Positions 17,750 to 26,598 of a stretch of 56,207 nt of DNA are shown piece after piece. A program made the position numbers and the translations under genes. Positions within the stretch are counted from its first letter, which is position 1. Each line of letters begins with the position of its first letter. The notes beneath the pieces were generated by a model. The model was not told where the DNA came from and ran no database searches. It saw only the letters and a program-made list of their open reading frames with translations. This DNA is from Prolixibacteraceae bacterium (GTDB lineage Bacteria; Bacteroidota; Bacteroidia; Bacteroidales; Prolixibacteraceae): the NCBI GenBank assembly GCA_023228025.1, contig JALOCD010000010.1:1-56207 (forward strand). Direction: 5' to 3'.

Positions 17750-17931
17750 TTACACAGAGTTTCACAGAGAAGCACAGAGTTACACGGAGAAAAACATGCA
17801 AAAAATGCTTTTTGAATTGGGAATGTTCATTGGCCATAACCCTTCAAACTTTTCAAACAATTCAAACCCTTCAAACAATTATAAATCTTTCTCTGTGTAA
17901 CTCTGTGCTTCTCTGTGTGACTCTGTGTAAC
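17750..17931. repeat. Long palindrome, CACAGAG family
   Basis: Left arm 17750-17792 and right arm 17889-17931 differ at only two or three of 43 positions. Units read TTNCACAGAG / AAGCACAGAG. The loop holds a second simple repeat, CCTTCAAAC/TTTCAAACAATT. Lies in the convergent gap between ovoA (+) and the peptidase gene (-), with its right edge 4 bp from that stop codon. Confidence 0.85.
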
Positions 17932-17934
17932 CTT

Positions 17935-19245
17935 TTATTTCAACCAACCTTGCAAAAGTTCAATCGCCCTCTGCTTCAACGGTTCCGGCATATTGGAGAT
18001 CCGGCTCCTGTGGCTGCCACCAGGCTGATAAATTTTCACCACTCCGGGATTCTTTCCTCCCGTAGCTGCTGAGGCCGACCAGGGATCAACACCTCCATAA
18101 ATCAGCAGAACTTTGGTTGCTTTGCTCTTCAGGTAGCGGTCGGTCTCCTTACTCATCTCAGGGTCGTAGGGGAATATCTGATTTTTATCCAGAAACAACC
18201 GTTCGATATATCCGCTCATATCTTTGGTCTCAATCAATTTTCTAAAAGGCCTTGTATCATATCCATAATAACCCAGCTGCCGGTGCGCTTGAACGAAAAA
18301 TGGAGCAGTTGCCTTTCCGCTTTCAATGTCGAAATAGCTGCAAGAGCTGATTTTCTGAAAAAAATCAAAAATCACCTTGTCTGTGGCTGTCGTAGCAGGT
18401 ATCTCTTTGACAGAATGTCCCCACTGCCAAAAAGAGAACGAAAACTCCATCACGGAATAATCGAATATCTCTCTTTCGGGGGCCTTGAAATGATATTTCC
18501 TCTCTTTGCAGAGTTGCTCAAACATCGGCATCAGCCTGTCTTTACGCCGAAGTACCTCCATCTGAAACGCGATAACCATTTTTCGTTCATTCTTCGTTGC
18601 AACCTCTTTTTCAATGAAATGAGGATGTCGATCTTCTTCTACCGAGAAATTGAGCGGGGCCACAAATGGGACAGAAACCTCCACATCGTCAGGATAAAGC
18701 ATGCGGTGGTAGAGGGCCGTCTCCCCTCCTTTGCTAATACCTGTATTTACCCACTTCCGATTATAGATTTTTTTAAATAATTCGACCACATGGTGCTGAT
18801 CGGCGGCAGCATTTTCGACTGTCAGGTCGGACCAATTGACCGAATCGGGGATGGATTTCCCAAAAAAACGGTGCTCTACAAATATTTGGTTGGCCTTCAG
18901 GATGGGACATAATTCATCGAGGTACCTTTTCCCAAATGCGTAACTCCCTCCGTAACCCTCGGTCACAAAAACAACCGGGTTTTCATAAGCAAGGTGTGAA
19001 ACAAAAACCCTTTGCGGGAAAAATCCCTTCTCAGGATGCATGGGATCGACCAATTGTTTGACATTGACTACATAAGCCTCGCTGAAAAACGGATTTTGTT
19101 CCATCTTTTCTACCGAGATAATATCTGGCAATGCCTTGATCCGATCTTGAAGCGACTGCGCAACAAGGGATACAAATGAAAAAAATAGAAATAACGATAA
19201 TAGGGCTGAACGCCTAAAAGCTGATTTGAATTTTGATAGTAACAT
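17935..19245 (-). CDS. Secreted S37-like (prolyl tripeptidyl) serine peptidase
   Basis: A 436-residue exported alpha/beta-hydrolase. The signal peptide runs to about residue 30 (LLSLFLFFSFVSLVAQS). The nucleophile elbow is GISKGGETALYHR, and DPWSAS with a late SHRSRI segment supply likely Asp and His of the triad. VEHRFFGKS is the conserved block seen in S28/S37-type peptidases. Such enzymes release tripeptides or dipeptides from N-termini, consistent with peptide scavenging in the periplasm or outside. Start at ATG 19245 (MLLSKFKSAF) is preferred over 19281 since it gives a normal signal peptide. The gene ends at the CACAGAG palindrome. Confidence 0.8.
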   Translation of the reverse strand: MLLSKFKSAFRRSALLSLFLFFSFVSLVAQSLQDRIKALPDIISVEKMEQNPFFSEAYVVNVKQLVDPMHPEKGFFPQRVFVSHLAYENPVVFVTEGYGGSYAFGKRYLDELCPILKANQIFVEHRFFGKSIPDSVNWSDLTVENAAADQHHVVELFKKIYNRKWVNTGISKGGETALYHRMLYPDDVEVSVPFVAPLNFSVEEDRHPHFIEKEVATKNERKMVIAFQMEVLRRKDRLMPMFEQLCKERKYHFKAPEREIFDYSVMEFSFSFWQWGHSVKEIPATTATDKVIFDFFQKISSCSYFDIESGKATAPFFVQAHRQLGYYGYDTRPFRKLIETKDMSGYIERLFLDKNQIFPYDPEMSKETDRYLKSKATKVLLIYGGVDPWSASAATGGKNPGVVKIYQPGGSHRSRISNMPEPLKQRAIELLQGWLK

Positions 19246-19458
19246 ATAATTGATTAAAGGATTTAAACTGACCCTTACCACAGATTACACAAATTACACA
19301 AATAAAAGAAGAAATTAGGAGTATGTTTAAATTCCATATACCCTTAAACAATTTTTAAACCTTTAAAATTAGGAGTCGCATTCGCCCCTTCTCCCTGTCT
19401 CCCTCTCGCCCCTTCTTCTTGAAAAAAGTGCCAAGGCTATTACCTTCAACTATTTTGA

Positions 19459-19728
19459 TTAGAGCGAAATAACTCCCTCAATCTCACCCGCTTTCGCATA
19501 AATCGCCAGCACCTCATCCGGGTTTTTCATCTCTTGTTTGCACGAAATGGCAATAAACCGGATGTCTTTGGAGGTACGATAGGTGATTTGATCCTCATGC
19601 AGAAACAGTTTTTTAACCAGTTCCAATTTCTCTTTGTAGTTGGGCACTATAAATTTAAAAAAATAGATCCCCGGCCACTGCTGCTGTGCCCAGAGGATGC
19701 TTCTTGCTTTCTCTAATTCTTTATTCAT
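19459..19728 (-). CDS. DUF493 (YbeD-like) family protein
   Basis: An 89-residue small protein matching the DUF493/YbeD alpha-beta fold by its FKFIVPNYKEKLELVKKLF and DIRFIAISCKQEMKNPDEVLAIY segments (read from memory of the family). Members are thought to be regulatory ACT-like proteins; function is not established. It sits between repeat-rich gaps, upstream of the peptidase gene on the same strand but 213 bp apart. Confidence 0.75.
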   Translation of the reverse strand: MNKELEKARSILWAQQQWPGIYFFKFIVPNYKEKLELVKKLFLHEDQITYRTSKDIRFIAISCKQEMKNPDEVLAIYAKAGEIEGVISL

Positions 19729-19737
19729 ATTTTTATA

Positions 19738-19955
19738 ATTTGAAATTGAGCGCTGGGAAAATGAGAATATGAGAAAATGAGCTCGGAGAAAATGGGAAAA
19801 TGAGAGGGTGAGATGATGAGAAAATGGGAAGATCAGAATTATTTTTACAGTTAACCAAGATTAAGGCTTTGTTTCGTTCAATTGTCTTTCCGCATATCTC
19901 AATTCTCAAATTCTCAGTGCTCATTTTCTCATATTCTTATATTCCCATTTTCTCC
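19738..19955. repeat. Long imperfect palindrome, GAAAATGAG family
   Basis: Left arm 19741-19840 and right arm 19898-19955 consist of GAGAAAATGAG / GAAAATGGGAAAATG units in inverse orientation; an 18-nt block (GAATATGAGAAAATGAGC) is common to the left arm and the complement of the right. The right edge is 2 bp from the stop codon of the T9SS gene. Confidence 0.7.
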
Positions 19956-19957
19956 GC

Positions 19958-21262
19958 TTACCAAATCATCTCCACAAACCCCTTCAACCTTCGCCTCACA
20001 CCATCCCTTCCCTGAGCGTCTACCACATAGAAATAGACTCCAGCCGGCAAGAGATTGCCATTGACGCGGCCATCCCAGGCAGCTATCTCCGACTCGGCAG
20101 GAATGTAATTGTTGGAGGAAAAATGGTGTACCACCTTCCCCCAGCGGTTCAATACTGTAAGGTCGAGCGATTCGAGTGATCTTGTTTTGATGATCATTTT
20201 GTCATTTACACCATCCCCGTTAGGTGTAAATACCGGAGAAACTTTCACAAGCGAGGTGTCTACGATGATGTAATCGGGTAGATAGAAGGTATCGCGGCAG
20301 GTCAGGTCCTGCACAGTTTTGGATGCAACCAGTTTAACTTTATATTTCCCCGAAAGTTCATAAGTATAAAGCGGATTGTCATCGTACAATACCGCTTGAA
20401 ACGAGTCGATGACGGCAGTTCCGCCACCCATCGATCCGAGAATATTTTTGTCCTTGAAAAGATACCACTCATACTTGCCTGCATCGCTGTTTTGGCTCAG
20501 ATTTTTGAAATCTATGTCGGCAGGGGCCTGGGGAAACGAATATTGCGGATCATTTTGTTGCGGAGTAGTCCAGGAGAATTTGGCTACCGGAATCGGCGAT
20601 GTATAGCTTACCTCCGCGCTTTTCATGCATCCTGCGCGATCGGTTACCTCCACCCTGTAAACAGTATTTTGAGAGGGCGGTTGCAGTATGTTGGGATTTT
20701 GGATGGAAGAGAGATATTGGGTTCCTACATACCACCGGTATGTGTAATCCGAACTGATGACAACTACCTTTCCGGATGCAAGATCGTAATACTGGTAGGA
20801 GGAACCGGTTACCGATGAAGCTAACCTCAAATTGGTGCAGGTAGATTCAGCGATGGACGCGACTGGTTTGCTCCAGTCATTCAAAACCCAGGCACGAAAT
20901 TGGAAATTCTGACCATTTTCGGTAAAGGAAACCCGGTAACATCCATTCGCAAGACGATTGATGGTTGAGGTGGTCCCTGTTTCGTTCGAAAAACTCCCAA
21001 ATTTAAGGGTTACTGAATCAAATTTTTCCCAAAGAAAGGAGACTGTCGCTCCGGCCGATTTTGCAGTAAGCGAACCAATGTCGGAGCCCTCCTGGGTACA
21101 AAAGAAATAGATTGGATCATTAACCGGAAAGGTTGGATAGGCGGTGTTTTCTTTGTAGGCAGCACTACCCGGTACAAGCGATTGTGCCTGCAGGCTTCCT
21201 GGTAAGAGCATGGTCAATACCAGTAAGACAAACGACAAATAGATGATTGGAGTCCTGAACAT
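19958..21262 (-). CDS. Secreted protein with type B T9SS sorting domain (gliding-motility C-terminal domain)
   Basis: A 434-residue exported protein. Signal peptide up to about residue 27 (LLPGSLQAQS). The middle contains Ig/PKD-like segments, e.g. YRWYVGTQYLSSIQNP and KYKVKLVASK, with several cysteines. The last 90 residues are the CHU_C type: SPVFTPNGDGVNDKMII, LTVLNRWGKVV, AWDGRVNG and LPAGVYFYVV. This domain directs export through the type IX secretion system and surface attachment. Start at ATG 21262 (MFRTPIIYL) gives a standard signal peptide. A binding or structural surface role is likely; the ligand is unknown. Divergent from pcrA, sharing the dyad-rich spacer. Confidence 0.88.
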   Translation of the reverse strand: MFRTPIIYLSFVLLVLTMLLPGSLQAQSLVPGSAAYKENTAYPTFPVNDPIYFFCTQEGSDIGSLTAKSAGATVSFLWEKFDSVTLKFGSFSNETGTTSTINRLANGCYRVSFTENGQNFQFRAWVLNDWSKPVASIAESTCTNLRLASSVTGSSYQYYDLASGKVVVISSDYTYRWYVGTQYLSSIQNPNILQPPSQNTVYRVEVTDRAGCMKSAEVSYTSPIPVAKFSWTTPQQNDPQYSFPQAPADIDFKNLSQNSDAGKYEWYLFKDKNILGSMGGGTAVIDSFQAVLYDDNPLYTYELSGKYKVKLVASKTVQDLTCRDTFYLPDYIIVDTSLVKVSPVFTPNGDGVNDKMIIKTRSLESLDLTVLNRWGKVVHHFSSNNYIPAESEIAAWDGRVNGNLLPAGVYFYVVDAQGRDGVRRRLKGFVEMIW

Positions 21263-21333
21263 ATTGAAATTATCTGTATGACGACAAGCATACAAATTTA
21301 AACAACTATCCAACCTGACAAAGTTCTCTACTA

Positions 21334-21433
21334 AACTTTTCCAAAGTTCGATACTTTTGATTTATAAATTTTCACCAAGTTTGCAACTTTGGAAAAGTTA
21401 TTGGCAAACGAAGTTAGCAACTTTGGAAAAGTT
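21334..21433. promoter_or_regulatory. Three copies of a 15-bp near-palindrome AACTTTTCCAAAGTT in the pcrA/T9SS divergent spacer
   Basis: AACTTTTCCAAAGTT at 21334-21348 and its reverse complement AACTTTGGAAAAGTT at 21385-21399 and 21419-21433. The last two lie within a 22-nt direct repeat spaced 34 bp apart (21384-21405, 21418-21439). This could be an operator set, or another small mobile palindrome. Confidence 0.5.
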
Positions 21434-21469
21434 ATTGGTGCAATCAGCCAAAAGTTTCCCCAAGGGGCT

Positions 21470-21477
21470 TATCTTTG
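21470..21477 (+). promoter_or_regulatory. Candidate -7 box of pcrA
   Basis: TATCTTTG is an exact TAnnTTTG match. It would start transcription near 21484, only about 25 nt before the TTG at 21509 and downstream of the earlier in-frame TTG at 21389. A good -33 box at N19 is lacking. Confidence 0.45.
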
Positions 21478-21508
21478 CGACACCACCAACTCAAAAAACA
21501 GTTCAATT

Positions 21509-23830
21509 TTGGCTAATTATCTTGATAATCTGAACGAGGCCCAGCAACAGGCAGTTATGAATTTTGAAGGTCCTTCCCTGATCATCGCCGGTGCAGGTTC
21601 TGGTAAAACGAGGGTTCTGACCTACCGAATTGCCCATTTACTTCAAAACAAAGTACCGCCATCATCCATTCTTGCGCTCACTTTTACCAACAAGGCAGCG
21701 AGGGAAATGAAAGAGAGGATTGCCAGCGTCGTAGGCCCTCAGGTAGCCAGATATCTTTGGATGGGCACTTTCCACTCAATCTTCTCCCGGATCCTTCGTG
21801 CGGAGGCCTCTCTCATCGATTACCCTTCTACCTTTACCATTTACGACACCCAGGATGCCAAGAGCCTGCTGAGGACCATCATCAAAAGCATGGCGCTGGA
21901 GGAGAATACTTACAAACCCTCCATCATCATTGGGCGCATCTCGGCTGCGAAGAACAATTTGGTCCTTCCTGCCGGATACAGGCAAAATGAAGTTGCCCGC
22001 GAAAATGACCAGGCCGCCCGCATACCCCGCACCGGTGAGATCTATGAAGAGTATGCTCGGCGGTGCAAAAATGCCGGCGCGATGGATTTTGACGATCTCC
22101 TGCTGATGACCAATGTGCTTTTCAAACGGTTCCCGGATACCTTGCTGAAATACCAGCATCTCTTCAAATACATCCTGGTGGATGAGTACCAGGACACCAA
22201 CTTTTCTCAATACCTGATCGTCAAAAAATTGGCCGAATTACATCACAACCTGAGTGTCGTAGGCGACGACGCGCAAAGTATATACTCCTTTCGGGGAGCC
22301 CGGATCGAAAATATCCTCAATTTCAAAAACGACTATCCCGATTTCAAGGTATACAAACTGGAACAAAATTACCGCTCCACCCAAACCATCGTCAACGCGG
22401 CCAACAGCATCATCTCCAAAAACAAGAACCAGCTTCAGAAGACGGTTTACAGTGAAAACGATGCCGGCGCCAAAATTAAGGTACTCAATGCCCTGAACGA
22501 CCAGGAGGAGGGCTTTCTGGTTGTCAATGAAATTTTTCAGAAACGGATGGCGGAACGCGACAACTATTCCGACTTCGCGATATTGTACCGTACCAACGCG
22601 CAATCAAGGGTGTTCGAAGAGGTGCTTCGAAAAAGGAACATCCCATACAAAATTTACGGGGGGCTATCCTTTTACCAAAGAAAGGAGATCAAGGACCTGC
22701 TTGCCTATTTCCGGCTGGTGGTCAACCCAAAAGACGACGAGTCGTTCAAAAGGGTGATCAACTATCCCGTCAGGGGAATCGGCGCAACAACCATCGGAAA
22801 ACTGGAGGAGTATGCCAATCAAAATGATACTTGCATGTTCGCGGTTGCCACGGATCAACTGATGCTTCAAAAAGCGGGATTGAATGGCGGAGCATCCAAA
22901 AAAGTAATGGAATTCGTCACACTGATAGAGACCTTCGCTGAACGTTCGCTAACCATGGAAGCCTACGAAATGGCGCAAAGAATCGCGACTGAAGCAGGTA
23001 TTCTTTCAGAGGTGTACCAGGATAAGTCGCCTGAAAACATCAGCAGGTATGAAAATACACAGGAGCTTCTGAATGCCATTCAGCAGTTCACCATCGATGC
23101 CGTTGAAGAAGGACACTCCGCACTCTTGGCCAATTTTCTCGAAGAGGTCTCCCTCCTCACCGATCAGGACAATGAGAAAACCGAGGATTTCGACAAAGTT
23201 ACCTTGATGACTGTTCACTCTTCCAAAGGACTGGAATTCAACAATGTATTCGTAGTCGGACTGGAAGAAAACCTCTTCCCTTCCGGCTTCTCAGGGACAA
23301 TGACATTGCCTGAACTGGAAGAAGAACGAAGGTTGTTTTACGTAGCGCTGACACGCTCCAAAAATCAGGCATTCCTCTCATTCGCTCAACAGCGGTTCAA
23401 ATGGGGAAAGACAGAATTCTGTCATCCCAGCCGCTTTATCGGTGAGATCGACCCGCAGTACCTCGACATGCAGAACAGCCGGTTCTTCCAGCACCATATC
23501 TCCGACGAACCATCCGGCCTGCATGGGGGATTTAACCGAAATGGCTATTCATCAGGCGAAAGGAGTAGTTTCACACCACCTAAACCATCCGGAACCCTTG
23601 GCGCCAACTACAGACGGAGCAATGATCCCGCCCCCGCCGAAAATTTTGAGGCCTCCGATCCAAACTCCCTTCAAGTGGGGATGTTCGTCGAACACCAGCG
23701 CTTTGGCAGAGGTAAAATCGTTGATCTGGAAGGGTTGATGCCTGAGAAAAAAGCCAAAGTCTTCTTTGCCAATGCCGGGGAGAAACAGTTGCTGCTCAAG
23801 TTTGCCAAACTAAAAATTGTGGATGAATAG
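21509..23830 (+). CDS. pcrA: UvrD/PcrA-type ATP-dependent DNA helicase
   Basis: A 773-residue SF1A 3'-5' helicase for repair and replication-conflict resolution. Motif Ia/I is IIAGAGSGKTR, motif II is ILVDEYQDTN, motif III is VVGDDAQSIYSFRGA, motif IV NYRS, motif V VHSSKGLEFNNVF and motif VI YVALTRSK. A C-terminal Tudor-like segment (VEHQRFGRGKIVDLEG) is the PcrA/UvrD RNA-polymerase-binding type. I place the start at TTG 21509, giving MANYLDNLNEAQ as in relatives. No ATG is in frame upstream, and the longer TTG at 21389 would translate the repeat-containing promoter region. Confidence 0.93.
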   Translation: MANYLDNLNEAQQQAVMNFEGPSLIIAGAGSGKTRVLTYRIAHLLQNKVPPSSILALTFTNKAAREMKERIASVVGPQVARYLWMGTFHSIFSRILRAEASLIDYPSTFTIYDTQDAKSLLRTIIKSMALEENTYKPSIIIGRISAAKNNLVLPAGYRQNEVARENDQAARIPRTGEIYEEYARRCKNAGAMDFDDLLLMTNVLFKRFPDTLLKYQHLFKYILVDEYQDTNFSQYLIVKKLAELHHNLSVVGDDAQSIYSFRGARIENILNFKNDYPDFKVYKLEQNYRSTQTIVNAANSIISKNKNQLQKTVYSENDAGAKIKVLNALNDQEEGFLVVNEIFQKRMAERDNYSDFAILYRTNAQSRVFEEVLRKRNIPYKIYGGLSFYQRKEIKDLLAYFRLVVNPKDDESFKRVINYPVRGIGATTIGKLEEYANQNDTCMFAVATDQLMLQKAGLNGGASKKVMEFVTLIETFAERSLTMEAYEMAQRIATEAGILSEVYQDKSPENISRYENTQELLNAIQQFTIDAVEEGHSALLANFLEEVSLLTDQDNEKTEDFDKVTLMTVHSSKGLEFNNVFVVGLEENLFPSGFSGTMTLPELEEERRLFYVALTRSKNQAFLSFAQQRFKWGKTEFCHPSRFIGEIDPQYLDMQNSRFFQHHISDEPSGLHGGFNRNGYSSGERSSFTPPKPSGTLGANYRRSNDPAPAENFEASDPNSLQVGMFVEHQRFGRGKIVDLEGLMPEKKAKVFFANAGEKQLLLKFAKLKIVDE

Positions 23831-23926
23831 TCCTTTAAAATATCATATAAATTGATCGGCAAAATGTTTAACTTTGTCACATAAAATAAAATTTGCTTTT
23901 TCAAGAGCACTTAACTGAAATTCACG

Positions 23927-24541
23927 ATGTTCAAAGATTATAACACCCAACGCACCAAGATGAAGCTTCCTGAATATGGAAGGGCGTTACACAAAATGGT
24001 CGAGCATGTGCTCACCATAGAAGACCGCGACGAACGCAATCTTGCCGTAAAATCCATCATCGACATCATGGGAATGATGTATCCTTATCTGCGCGACATC
24101 AATGATTTCAAGCACAAACTTTGGGACCACATTGCCATCATGTCCGATTTTAAACTCGACATTGATTATCCTTACGATCCGCCGGTTCCTGAGACGTTCA
24201 CTGAGAAACCCAAACATATTCCTTACAATCAATCGGATATCAGATTCCGCCACTATGGTAAAATCATGGAGCAGTTGATTGATAATATCTCTAAAATGAG
24301 CGAGGAGAATCCCTCAAAAGATTTGAATACTGAGCAGTTGGCCAATCAGATGAAGAAATCTTACCTCACCTGGAACAAAGACACGGTGGAAGATGAAAAA
24401 ATTATTGATGACCTGAAGCTGATCTCAAGAGGCCGGTTGAAAGTTCGTGAAGACATGCGGCTGCAAGAGGTGACAGACATCATCAAAATACAGAAAAAGA
24501 AGTCAAAAGTTGGCTCCGGACAGAACCGGAAGCACAAGTAA
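23927..24541 (+). CDS. DUF4290 family protein
   Basis: A 204-residue cytosolic, charged helical protein matching the Bacteroidota-specific DUF4290 family (EYGRALHKMVEHVLTI near residue 19, MMYPYLRDINDFKHKLWDH near 50). Function unknown. It ends 15 bp before murA on the same strand; this pairing is, as I recall, common across Bacteroidota and suggests a link to envelope growth. The lysine-rich tail (KKKSKVGSGQNRKHK) may bind nucleic acid or phospholipid. Confidence 0.85.
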   Translation: MFKDYNTQRTKMKLPEYGRALHKMVEHVLTIEDRDERNLAVKSIIDIMGMMYPYLRDINDFKHKLWDHIAIMSDFKLDIDYPYDPPVPETFTEKPKHIPYNQSDIRFRHYGKIMEQLIDNISKMSEENPSKDLNTEQLANQMKKSYLTWNKDTVEDEKIIDDLKLISRGRLKVREDMRLQEVTDIIKIQKKKSKVGSGQNRKHK

Positions 24542-24556
24542 GCCTTTTCGGTTGCC

Positions 24557-25861
24557 ATGGCAAGATTTATCATTGAAGGTGGAAATTCCCTGGCCGGAAC
24601 ATTAACACCGCAAGGGGCCAAGAATGAGGCGCTGCAGGTAATTTGCGCCACCCTGCTTACCAATGAAAAGGTTACCCTCTCCAATATTCCCGAAATAAGT
24701 GATGTCCTCAAACTGATCGACATCCTTAAATACATGGGAGTATCTGTCGAAAGGCCCTCGAAGGGAAACTTTACATTCTGTGCAGACAAAGTCAATGTCG
24801 ATATTCTTAATTCACCCCATTTCTTTCAGCAGGCCGCCGCATTAAGAGGTTCTATCATGATCATTGGTCCGATGCTGGCACGTTTCGGCAAAGGAACAAT
24901 CCCTCAGCCTGGCGGGGATAAAATCGGTCGCCGAAGGCTCGATACACACTTCCGTGGATTTGAATCGCTTGGTGCCCAATTTATTTTTGACGCTGAAAAT
25001 GCACTCTTTCGTGTCGAAGCAAAAAAACTGAAAGGTTGTTACATATTGCTGGACGAGGCCTCCGTAACCGGGACAGCCAACCTCATCATGGCCGCGGTAA
25101 TGGCCGAAGGAACCACCACCATTTACAATGCCGCTTGCGAGCCCTATGTTCAGCAACTTTGCCGCATGTTGATCTCGATGGGGGCAAAAATTGATGGTAC
25201 CGGATCCAACCTGCTGCACATCCACGGTGTTACCTCACTGAAGGGCTGTGATCACCGCCTTCTTCCGGACATGATTGAAGTTGGCAGCTTTATCGGACTG
25301 GCTGCCATGACCTCCTCCGATCTTCTCATCAAGGATGTTGCGTATGATGAGTTGGGCGTCATTCCTGACTCCTTCCGGAAAATGGGCATTAATTTGATCA
25401 GGATGGGCGACGACATCCGCATACCAGTACAGGATCATTATGAGATAGAATCCTTCATTGATGGATCGATCATGACCATCGCCGATGCTCCCTGGCCGGG
25501 TTTGACGCCCGACCTTTTGAGCATATTCCTGGTGGTGGCAACCCAGGCCAGGGGAAGTGTGCTCATTCACCAAAAAATGTTTGAAAGCAGGCTCTTCTTC
25601 GTGGACAGGCTGATCGATATGGGTTCTAAAATTATCCTCTGCGATCCGCACAGGGCCACAGTGATCGGCCTCGACCGATCCCACCCGCTTCGGGCTACCC
25701 GCATGACCTCACCCGATATCCGCGCAGGCGTTGCCCTGCTCATTGCCGCACTTTCGGCCAATGGAGTCTCCACCATAGACAACATCGATCAGATCGATCG
25801 CGGGTATGAAAATATAGATATCAGGCTAAATGCAATAGGGGCGAAAATCAGAAGGGAATAA
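24557..25861 (+). CDS. murA: UDP-N-acetylglucosamine 1-carboxyvinyltransferase (MurA), Asp-type
   Basis: A 434-residue enzyme for the first committed step of peptidoglycan synthesis: enolpyruvyl transfer from PEP to UDP-GlcNAc in the cytosol. Catalytic Lys22 is in AKNEA, and the two-domain EPSP-synthase-like fold is covered in full. The active-site loop reads QPGGDKIGRRRLD: Asp121 occupies the position of Cys115 in E. coli MurA. Asp at this place is known to give intrinsic fosfomycin insensitivity while preserving catalysis, as in mycobacterial and chlamydial MurA. Downstream of DUF4290 (15-bp gap) and followed by a terminator-like hairpin. Confidence 0.96.
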   Translation: MARFIIEGGNSLAGTLTPQGAKNEALQVICATLLTNEKVTLSNIPEISDVLKLIDILKYMGVSVERPSKGNFTFCADKVNVDILNSPHFFQQAAALRGSIMIIGPMLARFGKGTIPQPGGDKIGRRRLDTHFRGFESLGAQFIFDAENALFRVEAKKLKGCYILLDEASVTGTANLIMAAVMAEGTTTIYNAACEPYVQQLCRMLISMGAKIDGTGSNLLHIHGVTSLKGCDHRLLPDMIEVGSFIGLAAMTSSDLLIKDVAYDELGVIPDSFRKMGINLIRMGDDIRIPVQDHYEIESFIDGSIMTIADAPWPGLTPDLLSIFLVVATQARGSVLIHQKMFESRLFFVDRLIDMGSKIILCDPHRATVIGLDRSHPLRATRMTSPDIRAGVALLIAALSANGVSTIDNIDQIDRGYENIDIRLNAIGAKIRRE

Positions 25862-25869
25862 GAAAAGAT

Positions 25870-25895
25870 AAGCTGTCAGTTTTCAGCTTTTTTTT
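25870..25895 (+). terminator. Probable intrinsic terminator of murA
   Basis: AAGCTG (25870-25875), 8-nt loop, CAGCTT (25884-25889), with a continuous T run 25888-25895. It starts 9 nt after the murA stop codon. Confidence 0.7.
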
Positions 25896-25896
25896 G

Positions 25897-25937
25897 TGTC
25901 AAAATGTCCGAATTGGGGCTATTGGCAAGCTATTTGA
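25897..25937 (+). promoter_or_regulatory. Possible grpE-dnaJ control region with TGTC direct repeat and sigma-54-like motif
   Basis: TGTCAAAATGTCC near 25897-25909 followed by TTGGCAAGCTATTTGA at 25922-25937. The latter resembles a -24/-12 box (TGGCA-N7-TTGC) but has GA instead of GC at -12. No good TAnnTTTG box precedes grpE. Tentative. Confidence 0.3.
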
Positions 25938-25971
25938 AGGGAGTAAAACAGATTTGAACAATGGATGAACT

Positions 25972-26568
25972 ATGACAAAGAAAAAAGAAGAACACAATAA
26001 AAATACCCGGGATTCTATGCATTCACCGGAATCACAAATTGCAAGTGAAACCTCGTCTCAGGAACAATCCGGCCATATTGCTGAAGAAGAAATTGTCAGC
26101 AAAGAGACTGAATTGGAATATAAAGTGGCCGAACTTACAGCCGGCCTTGCCGCTTCGAGCGACAAATATCTTCGCCTTTCGGCGGAGTTTGACAATTTTC
26201 GCAAGCGTACCCTGAAAGAGAAAATGGACCTGATGAAGAATGCCTCGGAGTCTGTCATTGTCAGTTTTCTCCCGGTGATTGATGATGTTGAGCGCGCAAT
26301 CAAAGCCATTGAAACCTCCGACAATCTGGAGACCATAAAAGAAGGAATTAACCTGATATACAACAAATTCAAAGATTTCACCAAACAAAATGGGGTAGTC
26401 GAAATGGAGGCCAATGGTCTGGAGCTAAATACCGATCACCACGAGGCCATTACCAAAATCCCTGCACCATCTGAGGATTTAAAAGGAAAGATAGTCGAGG
26501 TTGTTCAGAAAGGTTACATGCTGAATGATAAAGTAATACGTTATGCTAAAGTTGTGATAGGCGAATAA
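25972..26568 (+). CDS. grpE: Nucleotide exchange factor GrpE
   Basis: A 198-residue co-chaperone that releases ADP from DnaK. A low-complexity charged N-terminus (1-45) is followed by the long dimerisation coiled coil (about 45-110, KYLRLSAEFDNFRKRTLKEK) and the beta-wing with the conserved GVVEMEANGLELNTDHHEAI written here as GVVEMEAN and DHHEAI, and VVQKGYMLNDKVIRYAKV. Length is typical. 30 bp upstream of dnaJ in the same operon; dnaK is not in the window. Confidence 0.96.
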   Translation: MTKKKEEHNKNTRDSMHSPESQIASETSSQEQSGHIAEEEIVSKETELEYKVAELTAGLAASSDKYLRLSAEFDNFRKRTLKEKMDLMKNASESVIVSFLPVIDDVERAIKAIETSDNLETIKEGINLIYNKFKDFTKQNGVVEMEANGLELNTDHHEAITKIPAPSEDLKGKIVEVVQKGYMLNDKVIRYAKVVIGE

Positions 26569-26598
26569 TATCCGACAACAACCGCTAAAAAAATAGAA

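Noticed and set aside
17812..18072. 86-codon plus-strand ORF with TFQTIQTLQTI
   Set aside because: Translation of simple repeats in the palindrome loop, running into the antisense of the peptidase gene.
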